DNA of 64,000 bases from assembly GCF_900177485.1 (NCBI RefSeq), contig NZ_LT840186.1:558001-622000 (forward strand), in the 5' to 3' direction. A program made the position numbers and the translations under genes. Each line of letters starts with the position of its first letter. Within the stretch, counting starts at the first letter, position 1. Positions 37,974 through 50,274 of this stretch are shown one piece after another. The notes below the pieces were generated by a model, which saw only the letters and a list, made by a program, of their open reading frames with translations, was not told where the DNA came from and did not search any database. This stretch comes from Candidatus Pelagibacter sp. HIMB1321 (lineage in GTDB: Bacteria > Pseudomonadota > Alphaproteobacteria > Pelagibacterales > Pelagibacteraceae).

Positions 37974-40052
37974 TTATCCCGCAATCTTTTTAGTTACTTC
38001 GTCTTGAACATTTTGAGGCACCTTTGAATAATGATCAAAAAACATTGAATATTGCGCTCTACCTTGTGACATTGATCTTAAATTATTTATATACCCAAAC
38101 ATGTTGGCTAACGGAACCATAGCTGTAATTACAGTTGCATTTCCTCTTTGCTCTTGAGTGCTTATTTGACCTCTTCTGCTATTTAAATCTCCGATAACAT
38201 CACCCATATAATCTTCAGGTGTTACCACTTCAACTCTCATAACAGGCTCTAATAATTTTAACCCACCTTTAGTACAAGCTTCTTTAAAGCAAGATCTGCT
38301 CGCTAATTCAAAAGCAAGAACACTTGAGTCAACATCGTGATGTAAACCATCTAAGATTGTGACTTTATAATCAATCATTGGAAAACCAGCTAATATTCCA
38401 GTATCTGAAACAGTCTCAATTCCTTTTTCAACACCTGGTATAAACTCTTTTGGAATAGCTCCACCTTTAATTTTACTTTCAACTTCTCTTCCTTTACCTG
38501 GCTCTTGTGGTTCTACTAATAATTTAACTTTTGCAAACTGTCCTGCACCACCACTTTGTTTCTTATGTGTGTATTCAACTTCAGATGCATTTTCAATTGT
38601 TTCTCTATAGGCAACTTGAGGAGCGCCAACATTCGCTTCTACTTTAAATTCTCTTTTCATTCGATCAACAATAATATCTAAGTGAAGTTCACCCATACCT
38701 TTGATAATTGTTTGTCCAGACTCCTCATCAGAAGTAACTCTAAAAGATGGGTCTTCTTTAGCTAACCTACCTAGAGCTTCACCCATTTTTTCTTGGTCTG
38801 CTTTAGTTTTAGGCTCTACAGCAATTTCAATAACTGGTTCCGGAAACTCCATAGGTTCAAGTAAAACTGAATTATCTTTGTCACATAATGTATGACCAGT
38901 AATTGTATTTTTTAATCCTGCTAAAGCTACAATGTCACCAGCATTTGCCTCTTTGATATCTTCTCTAGAATTTGCATGCATTAAAAGCATTCTTCCAACC
39001 CTTTCCTCTTTTTCTTTTGAGGAATTAAATACTGCTGTACCAGTTTTAATTGTCCCTGAATATATTCTTATAAATGTAAGAGAGCCAACAAATGGATCTG
39101 TAGCAACTTTAAACGCCAAAGCTGAAAAAGGGGCACTATCTTCAAACTTCATTTCTAATTCATCTTCACTACCTAATTTAGTTCCTTTAATTGAGCCAAT
39201 ATCGATTGGACTTGGTAGGTAATTAATGACTGCATCCAATAATGGCTGAACACCTTTGTTTTTAAAAGCTGATCCTGTTAAAACAGGAACAAAACTAAAG
39301 TTTAAAGTACCTTTTCTAATACATTTTACTAAATCTTCTTCTTTAATTTCTTCACCATTTAAATAACTTTCCATTAGTTTTTCATCTTGCTCAACAGCCA
39401 TTTCAACAAGTTCTGTTCTGTATTTTTGAGAAATTTCTTTTAAATCATCAGGTATCTCTTTGTATTCCCACTCTGCTCCAAGAGCCTCATTTTTCCAAAC
39501 CTGAGCTTTCATTTTAACTAAATCAACAACACCAGTTAAAGAAGCTTCAATTCCAATTGGCACTTGTAGAACCAAAGGTTTGGCTCCAAGTCTATCTCTA
39601 ATCATATCTACACATCTAAAGAAATCTGCTCCAGTTCTATCTAATTTATTTACAAAACAAATTCTTGGAACTTTATATTTGTCAGCTTGTCTCCAAACAG
39701 TTTCTGATTGAGGTTCAACACCCGCGACACCATCAAAAACTGCTACAGCTCCATCTAAAACTTTTAATGATCTTTCAACTTCAATAGTAAAATCCACGTG
39801 ACCCGGAGTATCTATGATATTAATTCTATGATCTTGCCAAAAACAAGTCGTAGCAGCTGAAGTAATTGTTATACCTCTCTCTTGTTCTTGTTCCATCCAG
39901 TCCATTGTTGCAGCTCCATCATGAACTTCACCAATTTTATGACTTTTACCAGTGTAATACAAAACTCTTTCTGTAGTAGTTGTTTTTCCGGCATCTATAT
40001 GAGCCATGATACCGATATTTCTATATTTATCTAATGTATGTGTTCTTGCCAT
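37974..40052 (-). CDS. fusA: elongation factor G
   Basis: Translocation GTPase (692 aa). G1 [14 protein letters not shown]3 DTPGHVDF, G4 [10 protein letters not shown], then domains II-V ending in the FDHYSKVP tail. Complete and of normal length. tuf is not next to it but at the other end of the superoperon (52218-53408). Confidence 0.98.
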   Translation of the reverse strand: MARTHTLDKYRNIGIMAHIDAGKTTTTERVLYYTGKSHKIGEVHDGAATMDWMEQEQERGITITSAATTCFWQDHRINIIDTPGHVDFTIEVERSLKVLDGAVAVFDGVAGVEPQSETVWRQADKYKVPRICFVNKLDRTGADFFRCVDMIRDRLGAKPLVLQVPIGIEASLTGVVDLVKMKAQVWKNEALGAEWEYKEIPDDLKEISQKYRTELVEMAVEQDEKLMESYLNGEEIKEEDLVKCIRKGTLNFSFVPVLTGSAFKNKGVQPLLDAVINYLPSPIDIGSIKGTKLGSEDELEMKFEDSAPFSALAFKVATDPFVGSLTFIRIYSGTIKTGTAVFNSSKEKEERVGRMLLMHANSREDIKEANAGDIVALAGLKNTITGHTLCDKDNSVLLEPMEFPEPVIEIAVEPKTKADQEKMGEALGRLAKEDPSFRVTSDEESGQTIIKGMGELHLDIIVDRMKREFKVEANVGAPQVAYRETIENASEVEYTHKKQSGGAGQFAKVKLLVEPQEPGKGREVESKIKGGAIPKEFIPGVEKGIETVSDTGILAGFPMIDYKVTILDGLHHDVDSSVLAFELASRSCFKEACTKGGLKLLEPVMRVEVVTPEDYMGDVIGDLNSRRGQISTQEQRGNATVITAMVPLANMFGYINNLRSMSQGRAQYSMFFDHYSKVPQNVQDEVTKKIAG

Positions 40053-40058
40053 ATTAAA

Positions 40059-40529
40059 TTACCATCTAAAGTGAGCAAACGCTTTGTTTGACTCAGCCAT
40101 TTTATGGACATCCTCTCTTTTTTTAACTGCTGCACCTTTTTTTTCATAAGCATCATAAAGTTCATTAAAAATTTTATCTGACATATGTTTGTCTTTTCTT
40201 TTTCTAGCAGAATCTACAAGCCATCTAATCGCTAATGCTTGGGCTCTTTTACTTTTTACTTCTACAGGCACTTGATAAGTAGCTCCACCAACTCTTCTAG
40301 ATCTTACCTCAACAGTTGGCTTAATATTATTTATTGCTTCATTGAATATATTTATTGGCTCATCTTTAGTTTTGGTCTTTATCTTATCGATAGCTTCATA
40401 AACAATTTTTGCAGCAACACCTCTTTTGCCATCATACATAATATTATTAATTAATTTTGGGATTATAGTAGATTTAAATTTTGGATCAGGAGTAATGTTT
40501 TTTTTTGGCTGAGTTTTTTTTCTAGACAT
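40059..40529 (-). CDS. rpsG: 30S ribosomal protein S7
   Basis: 16S 3'-domain primary binder (156 aa) at the exit side. NNIMYDGKRGVAAKIVYEA, VEVRSRRVGGATYQVPVEV and the C-terminal RKREDVHKMAE-like KKREDVHKMAESNKAFAHFRW are diagnostic. Lies between rpsL and fusA as in the str operon. Confidence 0.98.
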   Translation of the reverse strand: MSRKKTQPKKNITPDPKFKSTIIPKLINNIMYDGKRGVAAKIVYEAIDKIKTKTKDEPINIFNEAINNIKPTVEVRSRRVGGATYQVPVEVKSKRAQALAIRWLVDSARKRKDKHMSDKIFNELYDAYEKKGAAVKKREDVHKMAESNKAFAHFRW

Positions 40530-40532
40530 AAC

Positions 40533-40904
40533 TTACTTACCTTTTTTAGTTCCGTACAAAGATCTTCTTTTTTTTCTATTGGCTACACCTTGTGTATCTA
40601 AATTTCCTCTAAGTATATGATAACGAACACCAGGCAAATCCTTTACTCGTCCACCTCTTATTAAAACAACTGAGTGTTCTTGCAGGTTATGACCTTCACC
40701 AGGAATGTATGCTGTAACCTCAAAACCATTTGATAATCTTACTCTAGCAACTTTTCTTAATGCTGAGTTAGGTTTCTTTGGAGTGGTAGTATAAACCTTA
40801 ACACATACACCTCTTTTAAGAGGTTGTTTTTGAAGAGCTGGAACTTTATTTCTTTTACTTTGTTTAACTCTTTTATTTTTTAATAACTGGTTAATAGTTG
40901 GCAT
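40533..40904 (-). CDS. rpsL: 30S ribosomal protein S12
   Basis: Decoding-centre protein (123 aa). [18 protein letters not shown] holds the Lys known for streptomycin-resistance changes, and [13 protein letters not shown] holds the Asp methylthiolated by RimO in other bacteria. First gene after the 166-bp gap behind rpoC. Confidence 0.98.
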   Translation of the reverse strand: MPTINQLLKNKRVKQSKRNKVPALQKQPLKRGVCVKVYTTTPKKPNSALRKVARVRLSNGFEVTAYIPGEGHNLQEHSVVLIRGGRVKDLPGVRYHILRGNLDTQGVANRKKRRSLYGTKKGK

Positions 40905-41013
40905 ATAGTTTTTAAATTATTAATAATTGTTTTTGAGAGAAATAACTGACAGGTTATTTGTGGCAGCGTTTAGTGTCTAAAGCTAACACTACATTCCAAC
41001 CAAAAACATCGCC

Positions 41014-41041
41014 AAAATACTTATTAATTTGACTTTGTCAA
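41014..41041 (-). promoter_or_regulatory. candidate promoter for rpsL-rpsG-fusA and downstream genes
   Basis: Read on the minus strand: TTGACA (41041-41036), 16-bp spacer, TATTTT (41019-41014), about 110 bases before the rpsL ATG. The -35 box is a perfect consensus. It overlaps a perfect inverted repeat (41024-41046). The 166-bp gap is the largest inside the superoperon, which supports a promoter here. Confidence 0.5.
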
Positions 41042-41046
41042 ATTAA
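41024..41046. repeat. perfect inverted repeat between rpoC and rpsL
   Basis: Two 10-base arms, TTAATTTGAC and GTCAAATTAA, around a 3-base centre (TTT). It covers the candidate -35 box of the rpsL promoter. On the minus strand no T-tract follows, so it is a poor intrinsic terminator for rpoC. It may be an operator or an RNA hairpin at the end of the rpoBC message. Confidence 0.6.
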
Positions 41047-41070
41047 AACTAAAAATTAATTGGTCTATTT

Positions 41071-44000
41071 TTATTGATTAACGGGGGTTTCTGTAGCTTC
41101 AATCTTATCTTGTTCTGATAAAAATTTATTATCATCTTCAAGAGCCTTTTTGTTCCATTTGTTCTTAATATTACCTGTACCAGCAGGAACTAATCTACCT
41201 ACAATCACATTTTCTTTTAGACCATTCAAAGGATCAACTTTTCCTTTGATAGCGGCATCAGTCAACACTCTAGTTGTTTCTTGGAAAGAAGCTGCTGATA
41301 TAAATGACTCTGTCTGAAGTGATGCTTTTGTTATTCCCATTAAAACTCTTTCACCAACTGCTGGTGTTTTGCCTTCAGCTTTAAGTCTCTCGTTATTTGT
41401 ATCAAATTTTATTCTGTCAACGATTTCACCTGGTAAGTAAGTTGAATCTCCTGAATGCTTAACTTCAACTTTCTTTAACATTTGTCTTAATATAGTTTCA
41501 ATATGTTTATCATTAATGATAACACCTTGTAATCTATATACTTCTTGAACTTGATTAACAAAATACTCAGTTAAATCTTTAATTCCCATAATTCTTAAAA
41601 TATCATGTGGTAGAGGTTGACCATCAAGAAGATACTCACCTTTTTTAATTCTTTCACCTTGGTTGAAATTAATATGTTTTCCTTTGGGTATTAAATAATT
41701 AGATGCTTCAGCTCCATCCTCTGGAACAATTGAAACTCTTTGTTTTCCTCTTACCTCTTTACCAAATACAACTTGTCCATCATTTTCAGCAATTATTGCA
41801 CTATCTTTTGCTTTTCTTGCTTCAAATAATTCAGCAACTCGAGGTAAGCCTCCAGTAATATCTTTTGTTTTTGTAGTTTCTTTCGGAAGTCTAGCAATTA
41901 CATCACCAGCTGAAACTTTTTGACCATCTTTAACTGATAAAATTGAGTCTGGTACTAAATAATACCTTGCTTCATTGTCATCAGCTTTTTTAATTACATT
42001 TCCTTTGTCGTCTCTTAAAGTAATTCTAGGTTTTAAGTCTGTACTTTTTGATTGAGACCTCCAGTCAATAACTGATTTAGATGAAATTCCTGTGGCATCA
42101 TCAGTAGTTTCTTGAATTGAAACACCATCAATTAAATCAACATAACTTGCAACACCACTTTTTTCTGCGATAACTGGTGTTGTATACGGATCCCATTCAC
42201 AAATTTTTGTATTTGCTTTTACTTTATCACCATTTTTGAAAAATAATTTTGATCCATATGCAACTTTATAAATTGCAACTTGTAAGCCATTATTATCTTC
42301 AATTGATAATTGAGTATTTCTACCCATAACTATTAGGTTTTTCTTAGAGTCTTCTAGTATATTAGAGTTAATAATTTTTAATGTTCCTTCATTTTTAGTA
42401 ACAATTTGAGATTCTTGTTTTACAGATGCAGTTCCACCAACGTGGAAAGTTCTCATCGTTAATTGTGTACCAGGTTCACCAATTGATTGAGCTGAAATCA
42501 TTCCAATCGCTTCTCCGACATGAACCATCTTTCCTCTTGATAAATCTCTACCATAACAAGTAGCGCAAACACCTTCTTTTGAACTACATGTCATCACTGA
42601 GAATACTTTTAATGCTTTAATACCTGCGGCATCAATTTGATCACATCCAACTTCATCAATCATTACAGATTTTTTAATGATAACTTCGCCAGTTATTGGA
42701 TGCTTCACATCTGCAGCAGTTACTCTGCCTAGTGCTCTTTCAGATAAACTAACAACTACATTACCACCCTCTAATATTTCAGAAAGTTCTATAAATCCAG
42801 GCTTGTCGCATTTTACTTTTGTAATTGTTAAATCTTGCGCAACATCACAAAGCCTTCTAGTTAGATACCCAGAACTAGCAGTTTTTAATGCAGTATCAGC
42901 TAAACCTTTTCTGGCACCGTGAGTAGAATTAAAATATTCAAGAGCAGTTAATCCCTCTTTAAAATTAGATACAATTGGACTTTCAATAATTTCTCCAGAT
43001 GGTTTTGCAATTAGTCCTCTCATTCCAGCTAACTGTTTCATCTGAGCAGCAGAACCTCTTGCTCCACTATCAGCCATCATAAATACAGAATTAATTTTTA
43101 GCCCTTCAGAAGTTTTTTCGGTAGCAGAAATACCTTTCATCATTTCTCCAGCAACTCTGTCAGTACATTTAGACCAAGCATCAACAACTTTATTGTACTT
43201 TTCACCTCTAGTAATTAAACCTTCCGCATACTGAGTCTCATAATCTGCAATTAATTTCTTAGTATCTTCAATTAGTTGAGTTTTACTCTCTGGTATTACT
43301 AAATCATCTTTACCAAATGAAATTCCAGCTTTAAATGCGTGTTTAAAACCTAAGTCTTTTAATTTGTCACAAAATATGACGGTAGTTTTTTGACCACAAA
43401 ATCTAAATACAATATCTATAATTTCAGAAACTGTTTTCTTAGGAAGTAATCTATCAACTAAAGAAAATTTAATATCTTTGTTTTTTGGTAATAAGTTTGC
43501 TAGTAAAAATCTTCCAGCTGTTGACGTATATTTTTCAAATTTTTTATTTCCATTTTCATCAACAGTTTCAAATCTTGAAATTATAGTACTATGAACTTTT
43601 ATTTGTCCTGAAGACAAAGCAAATTCAATTTGATCAGCATCTACAAAGTAACCAGCTGGTTTGTCAGTTAAAGGCTCTTGAGATAAATAGTAAATACCTA
43701 AAATCATATCTTGACTTGGTACAATGATAGGTTTTCCATTTGATGGAGAGAGAATATTATTTGTTGAAAGCATCAAAATTCTAGCCTCTAATTGAGCTTC
43801 TAAACTTAATGGTACATGTACTGCCATTTGGTCACCATCAAAGTCAGCATTAAATGCAGCGCAAGTTAAAGGATGTAGTTCTATAGCATCCCCTTCAATT
43901 AATTTTGGTTCAAATGCTTGAACACCAAGTCTGTGTAAAGTTGGAGCTCTATTTAATAATACAGGGTGCTCTCTAACAATTAATTCTAATGCATCCCAAA

Positions 44001-45234
44001 CAGCATTAGTTTCTTTCTCTACTAATTTCTTAGCTTGTTTTATAGTAGATGCTAACCCTAGTTTATTTAATCTTGCATAAAGAAATGGTTTGAATAGCTC
44101 TAAAGCCATTTTCTTAGGAAGACCACACTCATGTAATTTTAAGTCTGGACCAACTACAATTACTGATCTACCAGAGTAATCAACTCGTTTTCCAAGTAAA
44201 TTTTGTCTAAATCTTCCTTGCTTACCTTTTAACATTTCTGCTAAAGATTTTAATGGTCGTTTTCCTGTTCCTGTAATAACTCTTCCACGTCTTCCATTAT
44301 CAAATAGTGCATCTACAGACTCTTGAAGCATTCTTTTTTCATTTCTAACGATTATATCAGGAGCCTTTAGGTCCATTAATCTTTTCAAACGATTATTTCT
44401 ATTTATTACTCTTCTATATAGATCGTTTAAATCTGATGTAGCAAATCTACCACCATCTAAAGGTACTAATGGTCTTAACTCTGGTGGAATAACAGGGACA
44501 ACTGTCATGATCATCCATTCTGGTTTCTGACCTGTTTCAATAAATGACTCAATTAATTTTAGTCTTTTTATTGCTCTTTCTTCGTTAACTTTAGATTTGG
44601 TCTCTTTAATATAGCTAACTAAATTTTTTCTCTCTAGCTCAAGGTCTAGATTTTTTAACATTTCAAGAACAGCTTCCGCACCAATTCCAGCAGTAAATGC
44701 TTCTTCACCAAATTCGTCTTGGTATTTAGCTAATTCTTCTTCATTTAAAAGTTGGTTTTTTTGTAAGCCTGTTAAGCCTGGCTCAATAACAATGAAATTT
44801 TCAAAGTATAAAACTCTCTCAATCTCTTTTAATTTCATATCAACAGCGAGAGCTATTCTGCTTGGAAGAGATTTTAAAAACCAAATATGTGCAACTGGCG
44901 TAGCAAGATTAATGTGACCCATTCTTTCTCTTCTCACATTAGATTTTGTTACTTCAACTCCACATTTTTCACATATAATTCCTCTAAATTTCATTCGTTT
45001 GTATTTTCCACACAAACATTCATAGTCTTTTATAGGGCCAAAAATTCTAGCACAAAACAAACCATCTTTTTCAGGTCTAAATGTTCTGTAATTTATAGTC
45101 TCGGGTTTTTTAATTTCACCATAAGTCCATGATTTTATTTTCTCAGGACTAGCTAAAGAAATCTTAATACTATTAAAGTTTTGAGCCTCTGAAATTTCGG
45201 TATTTTTAAAAAGATCTGTTAATTCTTTTTTCAT
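41071..45234 (-). CDS. rpoC: RNA polymerase beta' subunit
   Basis: Largest polymerase subunit (1387 aa). The N-terminal zinc ribbon [19 protein letters not shown], the catalytic [12 protein letters not shown] holding the three Mg2+-binding aspartates, the second zinc site [13 protein letters not shown], and the trigger-loop region [14 protein letters not shown] are all present. Complete. It follows rpoB by 2 bp. The 3' end is followed by the 166-bp gap. Confidence 0.99.
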   Translation of the reverse strand: MKKELTDLFKNTEISEAQNFNSIKISLASPEKIKSWTYGEIKKPETINYRTFRPEKDGLFCARIFGPIKDYECLCGKYKRMKFRGIICEKCGVEVTKSNVRRERMGHINLATPVAHIWFLKSLPSRIALAVDMKLKEIERVLYFENFIVIEPGLTGLQKNQLLNEEELAKYQDEFGEEAFTAGIGAEAVLEMLKNLDLELERKNLVSYIKETKSKVNEERAIKRLKLIESFIETGQKPEWMIMTVVPVIPPELRPLVPLDGGRFATSDLNDLYRRVINRNNRLKRLMDLKAPDIIVRNEKRMLQESVDALFDNGRRGRVITGTGKRPLKSLAEMLKGKQGRFRQNLLGKRVDYSGRSVIVVGPDLKLHECGLPKKMALELFKPFLYARLNKLGLASTIKQAKKLVEKETNAVWDALELIVREHPVLLNRAPTLHRLGVQAFEPKLIEGDAIELHPLTCAAFNADFDGDQMAVHVPLSLEAQLEARILMLSTNNILSPSNGKPIIVPSQDMILGIYYLSQEPLTDKPAGYFVDADQIEFALSSGQIKVHSTIISRFETVDENGNKKFEKYTSTAGRFLLANLLPKNKDIKFSLVDRLLPKKTVSEIIDIVFRFCGQKTTVIFCDKLKDLGFKHAFKAGISFGKDDLVIPESKTQLIEDTKKLIADYETQYAEGLITRGEKYNKVVDAWSKCTDRVAGEMMKGISATEKTSEGLKINSVFMMADSGARGSAAQMKQLAGMRGLIAKPSGEIIESPIVSNFKEGLTALEYFNSTHGARKGLADTALKTASSGYLTRRLCDVAQDLTITKVKCDKPGFIELSEILEGGNVVVSLSERALGRVTAADVKHPITGEVIIKKSVMIDEVGCDQIDAAGIKALKVFSVMTCSSKEGVCATCYGRDLSRGKMVHVGEAIGMISAQSIGEPGTQLTMRTFHVGGTASVKQESQIVTKNEGTLKIINSNILEDSKKNLIVMGRNTQLSIEDNNGLQVAIYKVAYGSKLFFKNGDKVKANTKICEWDPYTTPVIAEKSGVASYVDLIDGVSIQETTDDATGISSKSVIDWRSQSKSTDLKPRITLRDDKGNVIKKADDNEARYYLVPDSILSVKDGQKVSAGDVIARLPKETTKTKDITGGLPRVAELFEARKAKDSAIIAENDGQVVFGKEVRGKQRVSIVPEDGAEASNYLIPKGKHINFNQGERIKKGEYLLDGQPLPHDILRIMGIKDLTEYFVNQVQEVYRLQGVIINDKHIETILRQMLKKVEVKHSGDSTYLPGEIVDRIKFDTNNERLKAEGKTPAVGERVLMGITKASLQTESFISAASFQETTRVLTDAAIKGKVDPLNGLKENVIVGRLVPAGTGNIKNKWNKKALEDDNKFLSEQDKIEATETPVNQ

Positions 45235-45236
45235 AA

Positions 45237-48200
45237 TTAATTAAGCTCCACGTTTAATGCTAATGATTTAATTTCTTTTACTAGAACGTTGAATGATTCT
45301 GGTATTCCAGATTCAAAGTTTTCTTCACCTTTAACAATTGTTTCATAAACTTTAACACGTCCAGCTACGTCATCTGATTTGACAGTTAAAATTTCTTGCA
45401 AAGTATAAGAGGCTCCATAAGCTTCTAAAGCCCAGACTTCCATCTCACCAAATCTTTGTCCACCTAATTGAGCTTTTCCACCTAGTGGCTGTTGCGTAAC
45501 CAAACTATAAGGTCCAGTTGATCTAGCGTGAATCTTGTCTTCTACTAGGTGATGAAGTTTAAGCATATAAATTATACCTACAGTCACAGGTCTATCAAAT
45601 TGTTCGCCTGTTCTGCCATCCCATAAATGAGTTTGACCTGAGCCTGGCAACTTAGCTAACTCAAGCATTTCGGTAACATCTTTTTCTTTAGCTCCATCAA
45701 AAACTGGAGTTGAAATAGCAATACCATTTTGAAGATTTTCACATAAATCTCTAAATTCTGTTTTGTTTAATTTATCAACTTTTTCATTAAAAATTTCTTC
45801 TCCATAAACAGATTTAAGAAATTTTGATATTTTTTCAGTTTTTTCAATTCTTTTACTATTTTCATTAACTAATTTCTTAACTTCTTCACCAAATTCTTTA
45901 CATGCCCAACCTAGATGAGTTTCAAGAATCTGACCGACATTCATACGGCTAGGTACACCAAGTGGATTAAGAACAATATCAACTGGTCTTCCATCTTCTC
46001 TGTATGGCATATCTTCAACTGGAACAATTTTACTGACCACCCCTTTATTACCATGTCTTCCAGACATCTTATCGCCAGGTCTCAATCTTCTTTTAATTGC
46101 AACAAAAACTTTAACCATTTTCATTACACTTGGTAATAAATCATCACCACTTCTAATTTTTAAAACTTTATCTTCAAATCTTTCAGTAATATCCTGTTTT
46201 GCTTTATTATACTGATCTTTTAATTGAGCTAGAGTCGCTTCATCATTCACATTACCAACTGTAATTTTAAATACATCATTAATGCTTAGTTTATCAATAT
46301 TTTCAAAATCAAGTTTTGTACCTGTTTCTAGATCTTTAATTTTTTTAGTTAAAGATGCGCCTGAAAATATTTGTGCTGCTCTCTGCTTTATACTTCTCTC
46401 TAATATTTCTTCTTCAACAATTTTATCTTGTTGAACTTGATCAATTTCAGCTCTTTCAATAGTAATTGATCTTTCATCTTTTTCAATTCCATGTCTATTG
46501 AAAACTTTAACATCAACAACTGTACCACTACTACCTCTAGACATTCTCAAAGATGTATCAGTCACATCTATAGCTTTTTCACCAAAAATTGATCTTAATA
46601 GTTTTTCTTCAGGGCCAGATGCCGAATCACCTTTTGGTGTCACTTTTCCAACTAGTATATCTCCAGCATTTACCTCAGCTCCAATATAAACAATTCCTGA
46701 CTCATCTAAATTTTTTAAAGCTTCTTCATTAACATTTGGAATATCTCTTGTTATTTCTTCTTCGCCTAATTTTGTATCTCTCGCCATTATTTCATATTCA
46801 ACAATATGAACTGAGGTAAAGACATCGTCGGTTACACATCTTTCAGAAATCAAAATTGAGTCCTCAAAATTGTATCCTTGCCATGGCATGAATGCTACAG
46901 TTACATTTTTACCTAAGGCTAATTCACCTAATCTAGTAGATGGTCCATCAGCGATTATATCGCCTGATTTAACTTTATCGCCTACTCTAACTAGTGGTCT
47001 TTGGTTTATGCATGTATTTTGATTTGATCTTTTAAATTTTTGGAGATTGTAAATATCTACACTTGATTTTGTAAAATCAGTTTCTTCAGTAACTTTTACT
47101 ACAATCCTCTTACCATCAATTTTATCAACCACACCATCTCTTTTAGCAACAATTGTTACACCAGAGTCTAAGGCTACATCGCTTTCAATTCCTGTGCCTA
47201 CCAATGGGGACTCGGGTTTTAATAATGGTACTGCTTGTCTCATCATATTAGAGCCCATCAGAGCTCTGTTAGCATCATCATTTTCTAAAAATGGAATTAA
47301 TGAAGCCGCAACAGAAACTAGCTGCTTAGGTGATACATCGATATAGTCAATTGTTTCTGGTTTAGATAACAAGAAGTTTAAATTTTGCCTACATGACACA
47401 AGTTCTTCTATAATTTTACCATTTTTATCTATTTTTGTATTAGCTTGAGCAATGGTATATTTAGTTTCTTCCATTGCAGATAAATATTCAACTTTATCTT
47501 GCACAACTCCATCCTTAACTCTCTTGTATGGACTTTCTATAAACCCATATTTATTTATTTTTGCATAAGTTGATAAACTATTAATCAATCCAATATTTGG
47601 TCCTTCAGGAGTTTCAATCGGGCAAATTCTTCCATAATGTGTTGGATGCACGTCTCGAACTTCAAAGCCTGCTCTTTCTCTTGTAAGACCACCTGGACCT
47701 AATGCTGATACTCTTCTTTTGTGTGTTATTTCTGATAATGGATTTGTTTGATCCATGAATTGTGATAATTGAGAACTAGCAAAAAAATCTTTCAAAGAAA
47801 CTGTTAAAGGTTTTGCATTAATCAAATCTTGAGGCATAGCTGACTCAACGTCTAGAGTAGTCATTTTTTCTTTAATGGCTCTTTCCATTCTGTAAACACC
47901 TATTCTTGCTTGATTTTCAACCAATTCTCCTACAGATCTAACTCTTCTGTTACCTAAGTGGTCAATATCATCAACATCATCTTTGCCATCTCTTAGATCT
48001 AGCATTTTGTGAACTATTGCAATTATATCATCATTTCTTAAAATTGTTATCTTGTCTGAACATTCTTGATTTAACCTAGAGTTCATTTTAACCCTACCCA
48101 CATCTGAAAGATCGTATCTATCAGAGCTGAAAAATAAATTATTAAATATCTGTGTGGCAATTTCTATTGTAGGTGGTTCACCAGGTCTTAACATCTTATA

Positions 48201-49322
48201 AATTTCGGTGATTGCCTCATCTTTTGTATTATTTTTATCATTTAATAGAGTTGTTAATAGATAAGGACCTTTATTAATCGAGTTAGTTACAGAAATATCC
48301 AGAGAATGGATATTTGCGTCTAATATCTGTTGAATAATAGTATCGTTTAACTCTGTACCAATTTTAAAAGTCCCCTCTTCTTCATCGCTTACTTTAATAT
48401 CTTTGTGTAAAAATTTTCCATATAAGGACTCTCTCGAAACCAAAATATCTTTTAGACCATCATTAGCTAATTTTTTCGCATTTAGATAATTAATTTTTTC
48501 ACCTAACTTGATTACTACATTACCTGTTTTTGCATCAATAACTTCCTCAGAGAAATTTTTTGCTTTGTAATTTTCAGGATTAAATTTTGTTTTCCATTTT
48601 TGAGTTTTTGAATCAAAGGTAAATTGCTCTTTATCATAAAATTCATTTACTATCTCTGATTTAGAAAAACCTAGAGCCATTAATAATGTTGAGGCTAATA
48701 TTTTTTTCTTTCTATCAATTTTAAAATATAAAAAATCTTTAACATCATATTCAAAATCTAACCAAGAACCTCTATTTGGAATTACTCTGCAATTAAATAA
48801 AAGTTTACCACTTGCATGAGTTTTACCTTTGTCGTGATCAAAAAACACACCTGGACTTCTATGCATTTGATTTACTACAACTCTTTGAACACCGTTTGTT
48901 ATGAATGTACCACTATTAGTCATCATTGGTACTTCACCCATGTAAACTTCTTGTTCTTTTGCTGATAAAATATCTTTAGTATTATTTTCTTGATCTATTT
49001 CGTAAACAACTAATCTTAAAGTACACTTTAAAGCAGAGGAATAAGTTAGACCTCTAGCAATGCATTCCTCAACATCAAATTTTGGTTTCTCAAGTCTATA
49101 AGATACGTATTCTAATGTTGCTTTGTCATTTAAATCTTCGATTGGAAAGATACTTTTAAAAACTCTATCAAAACCTTTTGTGATTTCTGCATCTGCAATA
49201 AAATCCGTTAATTCATCATAAGAATTTTTTTGTACTTCAATTAGATTTGGGATAGATAAACTTTCTTTAAGTTTACCAAAGTTTTTTCGAATATTCTTCT
49301 TTTCAGTAAAAGATATTTGCAT
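45237..49322 (-). CDS. rpoB: RNA polymerase beta subunit
   Basis: Beta subunit (1361 aa). The rifampicin region is recognisable ([22 protein letters not shown] broken over the cluster), as are [10 protein letters not shown] and the C-terminal [18 protein letters not shown]. Complete. The start codon lies 9 bases downstream of a 12-bp perfect hairpin in the rplL-rpoB gap, which may affect its translation or mRNA processing. Confidence 0.99.
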   Translation of the reverse strand: MQISFTEKKNIRKNFGKLKESLSIPNLIEVQKNSYDELTDFIADAEITKGFDRVFKSIFPIEDLNDKATLEYVSYRLEKPKFDVEECIARGLTYSSALKCTLRLVVYEIDQENNTKDILSAKEQEVYMGEVPMMTNSGTFITNGVQRVVVNQMHRSPGVFFDHDKGKTHASGKLLFNCRVIPNRGSWLDFEYDVKDFLYFKIDRKKKILASTLLMALGFSKSEIVNEFYDKEQFTFDSKTQKWKTKFNPENYKAKNFSEEVIDAKTGNVVIKLGEKINYLNAKKLANDGLKDILVSRESLYGKFLHKDIKVSDEEEGTFKIGTELNDTIIQQILDANIHSLDISVTNSINKGPYLLTTLLNDKNNTKDEAITEIYKMLRPGEPPTIEIATQIFNNLFFSSDRYDLSDVGRVKMNSRLNQECSDKITILRNDDIIAIVHKMLDLRDGKDDVDDIDHLGNRRVRSVGELVENQARIGVYRMERAIKEKMTTLDVESAMPQDLINAKPLTVSLKDFFASSQLSQFMDQTNPLSEITHKRRVSALGPGGLTRERAGFEVRDVHPTHYGRICPIETPEGPNIGLINSLSTYAKINKYGFIESPYKRVKDGVVQDKVEYLSAMEETKYTIAQANTKIDKNGKIIEELVSCRQNLNFLLSKPETIDYIDVSPKQLVSVAASLIPFLENDDANRALMGSNMMRQAVPLLKPESPLVGTGIESDVALDSGVTIVAKRDGVVDKIDGKRIVVKVTEETDFTKSSVDIYNLQKFKRSNQNTCINQRPLVRVGDKVKSGDIIADGPSTRLGELALGKNVTVAFMPWQGYNFEDSILISERCVTDDVFTSVHIVEYEIMARDTKLGEEEITRDIPNVNEEALKNLDESGIVYIGAEVNAGDILVGKVTPKGDSASGPEEKLLRSIFGEKAIDVTDTSLRMSRGSSGTVVDVKVFNRHGIEKDERSITIERAEIDQVQQDKIVEEEILERSIKQRAAQIFSGASLTKKIKDLETGTKLDFENIDKLSINDVFKITVGNVNDEATLAQLKDQYNKAKQDITERFEDKVLKIRSGDDLLPSVMKMVKVFVAIKRRLRPGDKMSGRHGNKGVVSKIVPVEDMPYREDGRPVDIVLNPLGVPSRMNVGQILETHLGWACKEFGEEVKKLVNENSKRIEKTEKISKFLKSVYGEEIFNEKVDKLNKTEFRDLCENLQNGIAISTPVFDGAKEKDVTEMLELAKLPGSGQTHLWDGRTGEQFDRPVTVGIIYMLKLHHLVEDKIHARSTGPYSLVTQQPLGGKAQLGGQRFGEMEVWALEAYGASYTLQEILTVKSDDVAGRVKVYETIVKGEENFESGIPESFNVLVKEIKSLALNVELN

Positions 49323-49331
49323 TTATATTTT

Positions 49332-49358
49332 AAACTGATTAAAAAATTTAATCAGTTT
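49332..49358 (-). promoter_or_regulatory. hairpin in the rplL-rpoB gap
   Basis: Perfect inverted repeat with 12-base arms (AAACTGATTAAA and its complement) and a 3-base loop. On the minus strand it ends 9 bases before the rpoB ATG and is followed by AAAATATAA, not a T-tract, so it is not a standard terminator. In E. coli this same gap holds an attenuator and an RNase III processing site. Confidence 0.6.
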
Positions 49359-49377
49359 GTGAATTCTTTCTAATTGT

Positions 49378-49743
49378 TTATTTTAATTCTACTTTTGCGC
49401 CAGCAGCTTCTAGTTTAGCTTTGATTTCTTCTGCTTCTTTTTTTGGAACACCAGATTTAACTTCTTTAGGTGCACCTTCAACTAAATCTTTAGCTTCTTT
49501 TAGACCAAGAGAAGTTGCTGCTCTTACTTCTTTAATAACATTAATTTTTTTATCACCTGCTGAAACAAGCATAATTGTAAAGTCATCTTTATCAGCTGCT
49601 GCCTCACCACCAGCTACTGCTGCTGGAGCTGCTGCTGCCATTGGAGTTACACCCCATTTTTCTTCTAACTGCTTTGAAAGTTCTGCAGCTTCAGCTACAG
49701 TCAAACTTGAAAGGTCTTCAATAATTTTATTTAGGTCTGGCAT
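49378..49743 (-). CDS. rplL: 50S ribosomal protein L7/L12
   Basis: Stalk protein (121 aa) that recruits translation GTPases. N-terminal dimer domain (1-30), Ala/Gly-rich hinge (about 36-50), and C-terminal domain [22 protein letters not shown] with [11 protein letters not shown]. Normal length. Lies 5 bp after rplJ. Confidence 0.98.
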   Translation of the reverse strand: MPDLNKIIEDLSSLTVAEAAELSKQLEEKWGVTPMAAAAPAAVAGGEAAADKDDFTIMLVSAGDKKINVIKEVRAATSLGLKEAKDLVEGAPKEVKSGVPKKEAEEIKAKLEAAGAKVELK

Positions 49744-49748
49744 AGTAT

Positions 49749-50270
49749 CTACTCTTTAGGTTGCGTTTCTGAATTTTCTGGGGACAAACTACTCATTTTT
49801 TCTGAACGTGCAAGCAAAATACTCACTAATTTTGAGGCTGGGGCGTTTAAAATACCAACAATATTTGCTCTAGCTTCATCCAAAGTAGGTAAATTTGCTA
49901 CATTTTGAACTCCAGCCTGATCTAAAACTTCATCGTCCATAATTCCACCAATAAGTTTAAGATTTTCATTTTCTTTAGCAAATTTAGATAAAATCCTTGC
50001 TGACATTATAGCGTCCTCACCAAATGCAACAGCTGTTGGTCCAGTAAAAAGATTAGATAGATCTTTACACTTTGTCTTCTCCAATGCGAGTTTGGTAATT
50101 CTATTTTTTGTGATTTTAAAAATAATTCCATGCTCTCTCATCTTAGATCTTAGTTCATCTAATTGAGGCATAGTTAAACCTTGATAATGAGTAACCATTA
50201 CAGCTTTACTGTTCTCAAACTGATTAGTCATATCAGCAATGTAAGCTTTTTTTTGTTCTTTATTCATCAT
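49749..50270 (-). CDS. rplJ: 50S ribosomal protein L10
   Basis: Stalk base protein (173 aa) that carries L7/L12 dimers on its C-terminal helix. [38 protein letters not shown] and [13 protein letters not shown] are typical. Two adjacent ATG codons (50270 and 50267) can start it. Only 4 bp separate it from rplA, so the long L10 leader of E. coli is absent. Confidence 0.97.
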   Translation of the reverse strand: MMNKEQKKAYIADMTNQFENSKAVMVTHYQGLTMPQLDELRSKMREHGIIFKITKNRITKLALEKTKCKDLSNLFTGPTAVAFGEDAIMSARILSKFAKENENLKLIGGIMDDEVLDQAGVQNVANLPTLDEARANIVGILNAPASKLVSILLARSEKMSSLSPENSETQPKE

Positions 50271-50274
50271 GAGT

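Noticed and set aside
41024..41046. Intrinsic terminator of rpoC
   Set aside because: The inverted repeat is perfect but no T-tract follows on the minus strand, so I list it as a repeat of unknown function.
49421..49759. Open frame of 112 codons opposite rplL
   Set aside because: It is an Ala/Ser-rich shadow of the rplL coding sequence with no recognisable domain.
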